From JAEUUM01 sp038326165 (lineage in GTDB: Bacteria; Bacteroidota; Bacteroidia; Chitinophagales; Saprospiraceae): DNA of 37,766 nt. Both the position numbers and the translations under genes were made by a program. The stretch covers positions 1-37,766 of the forward strand of contig JBBQJT010000036.1 in the NCBI GenBank assembly GCA_038326165.1. The letters run 5' to 3'. Under the pieces are notes generated by a model, which searched no databases, was not told the origin of the DNA, and was given only the letters and a program-made list of their open reading frames with translations. The stretch's first letter is position 1. Every line of letters begins with the position of its first letter. Shown one piece after another: positions 34,422 through 37,766 of the stretch.

Positions 34422-34964
34422 ATGACTTACCAATACAACGATGGTCTGGAGACCGATAGGCTCATTACAAGATTCTTGAAAGCAGATGATCACAACATCT
34501 TAGTAAAAATGTTTGAAAATTTTGAAAATTATAGGTACTTCACTTTCCTGCATCACTTAAAAACACCGAATGAAAAAGCCCATTTCTGGCTTGAAGGAGG
34601 GTTAAAAAGATATGAAGATGAGCGGTATGGACTTCAGTGGCTTATCGACAAACAAACAGGTGAATATGTTGGACAATGCGGTCTTTTGCTGCAAGACATT
34701 GACGAAAAGAATGAGCTAGAAGTTGGATACTCTTTGTTTATGAAATATTGGGGCCTAGGCTATGCCACTGAAGCGGCAAAAGCATTTCATGCTCATGGAC
34801 TAAAAACAACTGATGCGAACTCAATCATTTCAATTATTGACATAGATAATATCCCCTCACAGAAAGTTGCAATGGCCAACAATATGACACGTGACAAACA
34901 AGTCACTTGGATGAACATGAATGTGGGGATCTATAGAGGACCAAACAGAAGCCAAAAGAGCTAA
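34422..34964 (+). CDS. GNAT family N-acetyltransferase, RimJ/RimL-like
   Basis: 180 aa. It begins ETDRLITRFLKADDHNILVK, the usual start of RimJ/RimL-type acetyltransferases (E-T-x-R-L-x-x-R). The acetyl-CoA-binding part reads LEVGYSLFMKYWGLGYATEA, where G-L-G-Y-A-T-E-A is the pyrophosphate loop, preceded by GEYVGQCGLLLQDID. The C-terminal IISIIDIDNIPSQKVAMANN is the conserved N-x-x-S-x-x-V/L-x-x-x segment. The target (protein N-terminus, antibiotic or metabolite) cannot be inferred. It is divergent from dinB, with a terminator-like hairpin straight after its stop. Confidence 0.88.
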   Translation: MTYQYNDGLETDRLITRFLKADDHNILVKMFENFENYRYFTFLHHLKTPNEKAHFWLEGGLKRYEDERYGLQWLIDKQTGEYVGQCGLLLQDIDEKNELEVGYSLFMKYWGLGYATEAAKAFHAHGLKTTDANSIISIIDIDNIPSQKVAMANNMTRDKQVTWMNMNVGIYRGPNRSQKS

Positions 34965-34967
34965 AAA

Positions 34968-34995
34968 AAGAGGGACTTTATAAAAAATCCCCCTT
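34968..34995. terminator. Bidirectional terminator between convergent genes
   Basis: AAGAGGGA (34968-34975) pairs with TCCCCCTT (34988-34995) over 8 bp with one A-C mismatch, with an AT-rich 12-nt loop. An A-run precedes the stem. It lies between the stops of the GNAT gene (34964) and the large surface protein (35012), so it could serve both. Confidence 0.45.
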
Positions 34996-35011
34996 ATCAT
35001 TCTATATAATT

Positions 35012-37766
35012 CTAGTCCTGAATCACAACATGACCAGTGAATAATTGGCCATCGACAGTTATGGTGTATCTGTATGTTCCAGATGCCATCGCTGTAGTTC
35101 TTGAAATATTTACCATTTGTTCTCCCGATTCTAACATATTTACAGAACGCAAAACTTGTATTCCGTTCATAGTAAACAAACTTATGACTGCTTCCGATTT
35201 TTGAGTAGTTGTAATATGGAAATTCATAGTGGTTTTGAATGGATTAGGAAATGCTTCCACATGGGTCTCTTCCGAATCTTTAGAATCAAAACTAAGCACA
35301 ATATCCGATTTCGAATTCAGATCAAGGTAGGCCTCTGCATTAGTTAGAGCAGAATTAATACGAATGGATTGCTGAACATCACCTGCTTGTTTGGATTTGA
35401 ATCGAATTGCAAAAAGCGCACCATTCATTCCATTTTCCTTATTGATTGAAACTGATATCCAACCATTTTTAAGGAATTTCATGCCAAAATTGGTCTGATC
35501 AATTCCTTCAGTCAAAGGCACAATTTCAAGAACCTCAAGTGCATTCACATCAAATTCTAAAGTAAATTGCGCTCCTAACAACTCCGTTTTTGAATAAATT
35601 GGCACCAGAAGCTCTAGACTTGCCTCATAACTGACCGCATCGGCATGCAATTCAATTTTCCCAGTTCGAACCTCATTTGAACCATTCGCGGCATTGTATG
35701 AACTATTCACGTCACCCATTTTTATTGCAGTGAAGTCAACTTTTTCTGGCTTTGACAAACTACTTATTTCGAAACCATCAGGAATTTTATCTAAAAATGG
35801 GTTGGCAACATTTTTAAACAAATATTCAAGAGGAATAAATCGATAACTGTCACACTTTTCAAAGTCATCTGATAAGCCTAATATTAGTTTTCTGATATCC
35901 ACCAAATCTGAAGCCGAAATTGAAAGACTTTGATTCACATCGGCTGCCAGCATTTTGTATGGAGAATCTAAGGCTTTTTTTCCTAATATATGATTGGTTA
36001 TATGTATTAAATCTAAAGTATTGACCCCATTTAGTGGATTCGAGTTAGACTTAGGAATAATCTTTAAATCTGCACCGTAAGGCAAATTATCAAATGCATA
36101 CAAACCAAAAACCGTATTATCAGTTTGAGTCACATCCCCTATTAATTCTACTGTTTCAGCCTTTGCAGACTGACCTTGAGGTGTGCTAATAGACCCAGAA
36201 ACACTTAATACTGTAGCAGTACCTGATCCATTTATGGTTACTATAAAACTGCAGATCGACTTATTACCACAATCATCTACTGCTTGATAGCTTATTGTTG
36301 TGGTTGTATTAGGACTGAATAAACTTCCTGAGGGAAGACCAGCTATTTGCTTGGTAACCAAGGGACCCTCACAATGATCGGCAGCTTTAGGAGTTACCCA
36401 ATTTACTGCAATTGGCATACTGCTATTAATGGTAATATCCTTAGGGCATACTATGATTGGTGCTTCAGTATCAAGTACAGTGATTATTTGAACGAACTTA
36501 ATAATATTTCCACATTTATCTCCAGCAGTCCAGGTGTACTTAACTTTATAATTTTTGGCACAACCGCCTGGAATTGGAACGTATTCTAAGTTAAGTAATA
36601 CTGACGGGTTGCCATCACAGCCATCAATTGCAATTGGATCGATGTTATTGTCATTATCTTCATCACATTGGACGGTAATAAATGCTGGAGGTGTACTCAA
36701 CCAAACTGGAGGCATATCATCTTTAACTTTTATCAATTGAGTTCTACTTGTTGAATTACCACAATCATCAGTTGCCACCCAAGACCTTTTAATGGTATAA
36801 TTGTAGAATCCACAAAGTTGCTTATACGGACTTTTAGTGCTCGATTCGGTAAAAACTATTGTTGGTGTATTATCACACGCATCTGTTGCCGTTGCAATAG
36901 GTGCTGAAGGAACAGCTTGTTCACAATTGATTGTAATATCAGCGATTCCACTGACATTAATAACTGGCGGTTTTGTATCTCTTATGGTAACTTGATACAT
37001 ATACATAGCAATATTACCACAATCATCCATAGCAGTGTAAGTTCTTTTGATAATCGATTCTTGAGGACATTTGCCTGGTGTTGTAACAGAAGTAAAACTC
37101 ACTGGAACATTGGTATCACAATTATCAGTAACAGTAACAACAGGAGCTACAGGAATTGGCGCATCACATTCAATTGAAATATCACCTGGAAGATTTCCTG
37201 CAAAAACAGGAGGTGTATTATCGCGAACTGTTATATTCTGTGTGTATTGAGCACTATTTCCACAACCATCATTAACTGACCAAGTTCTTCTCAATATGCC
37301 TGCCTGAGGACATTGTGTGCTTGGCAGGAAAACTTCAGCCAAAGTCGCAATAATAAGAATAGGAGATAAAGTCTGTCCTTGATTAAGTGTTCCAGGGGAT
37401 TCTGCGGATGGTGCATTCCAAGCGAAAGAAGAATATGAACTTCCCACCCCTTTCAATTGAAGGGATTGGCCAATTGGCTCAAAACCCGTCTCCGAAACAA
37501 TGATATTTGTTGAGGCTAAGCCATTGGCTGGACCGTTTAAAGCGAATACCACGCCTTCATAGCTTAAAAACTGTATCACTGCTCCATTTTGAACCAATGC
37601 TATTGCATCTGGAGAGCCATTTTGAATACCGTTAGAAGGATATGAAAATGAAACTGCACCATAACCATTGAATTCATTATCTATGGTGCCATTTAAGTTT
37701 ATCGTATTGTATGAAAGACCATCAGAACCATTATACAAAACCAATGAGTAACCACTTAAATTGGTA
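35012..37766 (-). CDS. Giant lamin-tail/HYR surface protein with dockerin-, cohesin-like and T9SS domains (partial)
   Basis: The 5' end lies beyond the window; 917 codons are visible and the frame is open to the edge. Order by residue of the visible part: lamin-tail-type domain (1-135; LSGYSLVLYNGSDGLSYNTI, SPDAIALVQNGAV); a shortened first HYR; then four more HYR/Ig-like modules with the repeated DxCGN motif (to about 530; VNDGCGNSAQYTQNITV, MDDCGNIAMYMYQVTI). Next a carboxypeptidase-regulatory-like sandwich and dockerin-like pair (about 581-632; GVNTLDLIHITNHILGKKA, AADVNQSLSISASDLVDIRK), FTAIKMGDVNSSYN, a cohesin-like sandwich (about 692-822; GKIELHADAVSYEASLELLV, LGAQFTLEFDVNALEVLEI), and a type A sorting domain (FPNPFKTTMNFHIT to TGHVVIQD). 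It should be T9SS-exported and surface-anchored. No enzyme motif is visible, although lamin-tail domains often accompany secreted nucleases. Confidence 0.85.
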   Translation of the reverse strand, partial: TNLSGYSLVLYNGSDGLSYNTINLNGTIDNEFNGYGAVSFSYPSNGIQNGSPDAIALVQNGAVIQFLSYEGVVFALNGPANGLASTNIIVSETGFEPIGQSLQLKGVGSSYSSFAWNAPSAESPGTLNQGQTLSPILIIATLAEVFLPSTQCPQAGILRRTWSVNDGCGNSAQYTQNITVRDNTPPVFAGNLPGDISIECDAPIPVAPVVTVTDNCDTNVPVSFTSVTTPGKCPQESIIKRTYTAMDDCGNIAMYMYQVTIRDTKPPVINVSGIADITINCEQAVPSAPIATATDACDNTPTIVFTESSTKSPYKQLCGFYNYTIKRSWVATDDCGNSTSRTQLIKVKDDMPPVWLSTPPAFITVQCDEDNDNNIDPIAIDGCDGNPSVLLNLEYVPIPGGCAKNYKVKYTWTAGDKCGNIIKFVQIITVLDTEAPIIVCPKDITINSSMPIAVNWVTPKAADHCEGPLVTKQIAGLPSGSLFSPNTTTTISYQAVDDCGNKSICSFIVTINGSGTATVLSVSGSISTPQGQSAKAETVELIGDVTQTDNTVFGLYAFDNLPYGADLKIIPKSNSNPLNGVNTLDLIHITNHILGKKALDSPYKMLAADVNQSLSISASDLVDIRKLILGLSDDFEKCDSYRFIPLEYLFKNVANPFLDKIPDGFEISSLSKPEKVDFTAIKMGDVNSSYNAANGSNEVRTGKIELHADAVSYEASLELLVPIYSKTELLGAQFTLEFDVNALEVLEIVPLTEGIDQTNFGMKFLKNGWISVSINKENGMNGALFAIRFKSKQAGDVQQSIRINSALTNAEAYLDLNSKSDIVLSFDSKDSEETHVEAFPNPFKTTMNFHITTTQKSEAVISLFTMNGIQVLRSVNMLESGEQMVNISRTTAMASGTYRYTITVDGQLFTGHVVIQD

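Overview
The window is AT-rich DNA from a Bacteroidota, most likely a member of the Saprospiraceae. The evidence is: promoter -7 boxes of the form TAnnTTTG in front of many genes, type IX secretion (T9SS) C-terminal sorting domains, long cysteine-rich HYR/Ig-like surface proteins, a dinB-dnaE2 mutagenesis pair, and a tmRNA whose tag reads GENTYAMAA. The lineage call is inference; no 16S rRNA gene is present.

Layout. 1-2240 is a graveyard of a type I restriction-modification locus. It holds a tandem 84-bp array that turns out to be repeated 3' ends of hsdS, an hsdR/hsdS chimera with a frameshift, a dead IS4-type transposase fragment, a broken hsdM, and a GC-richer non-coding piece that may be a group II intron remnant. 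2490-10204 carries leuS, small secreted or membrane proteins, a decayed cotH-like gene and miaE, the last coupled to an exported coiled-coil protein. 10272-18612 is a cluster of large T9SS-exported proteins, including a tandem paralogous pair whose second copy is broken. 19232-21691 is a tRNA-modification and tRNA-end operon (dusB, CCA-adding enzyme). 21704-23477 holds a PspA-like membrane protein and a YceI-family protein. 23582-24519 is ssrA (tmRNA) with a compact GIY-YIG element inserted at its 3' end between 59-bp direct repeats. 24573-29988 holds a small secreted protein, a saccharopine-dehydrogenase-like enzyme, a YbiT-type ABC-F ATPase and a lysyl-endopeptidase-like secreted protease. 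29994-34237 is the dnaE2-dinB translesion cassette. A GNAT acetyltransferase and a giant lamin-tail/HYR/dockerin/cohesin-like surface protein, cut by the window edge, close the window.

Themes. (1) Four separate secreted proteins share one composite module: a carboxypeptidase-regulatory-like beta-sandwich running straight into a dockerin-like helix pair and then a conserved GDV motif. In three of them a cohesin-like beta-sandwich follows, then the T9SS sorting domain. The protease has the dockerin but neither cohesin-like nor sorting domain. A cohesin-dockerin type surface assembly built on T9SS-exported anchors is a reasonable hypothesis. (2) The GIY-YIG gene beside ssrA looks like a minimal mobile element that duplicates the tmRNA 3' end and terminator as its boundary; both the duplicate and the GIY-YIG gene carry palindromic insertions. 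(3) There is much gene decay (type I RM, cotH-like gene, second HYR paralog), partly at homopolymers, so some frameshifts could be sequencing errors.
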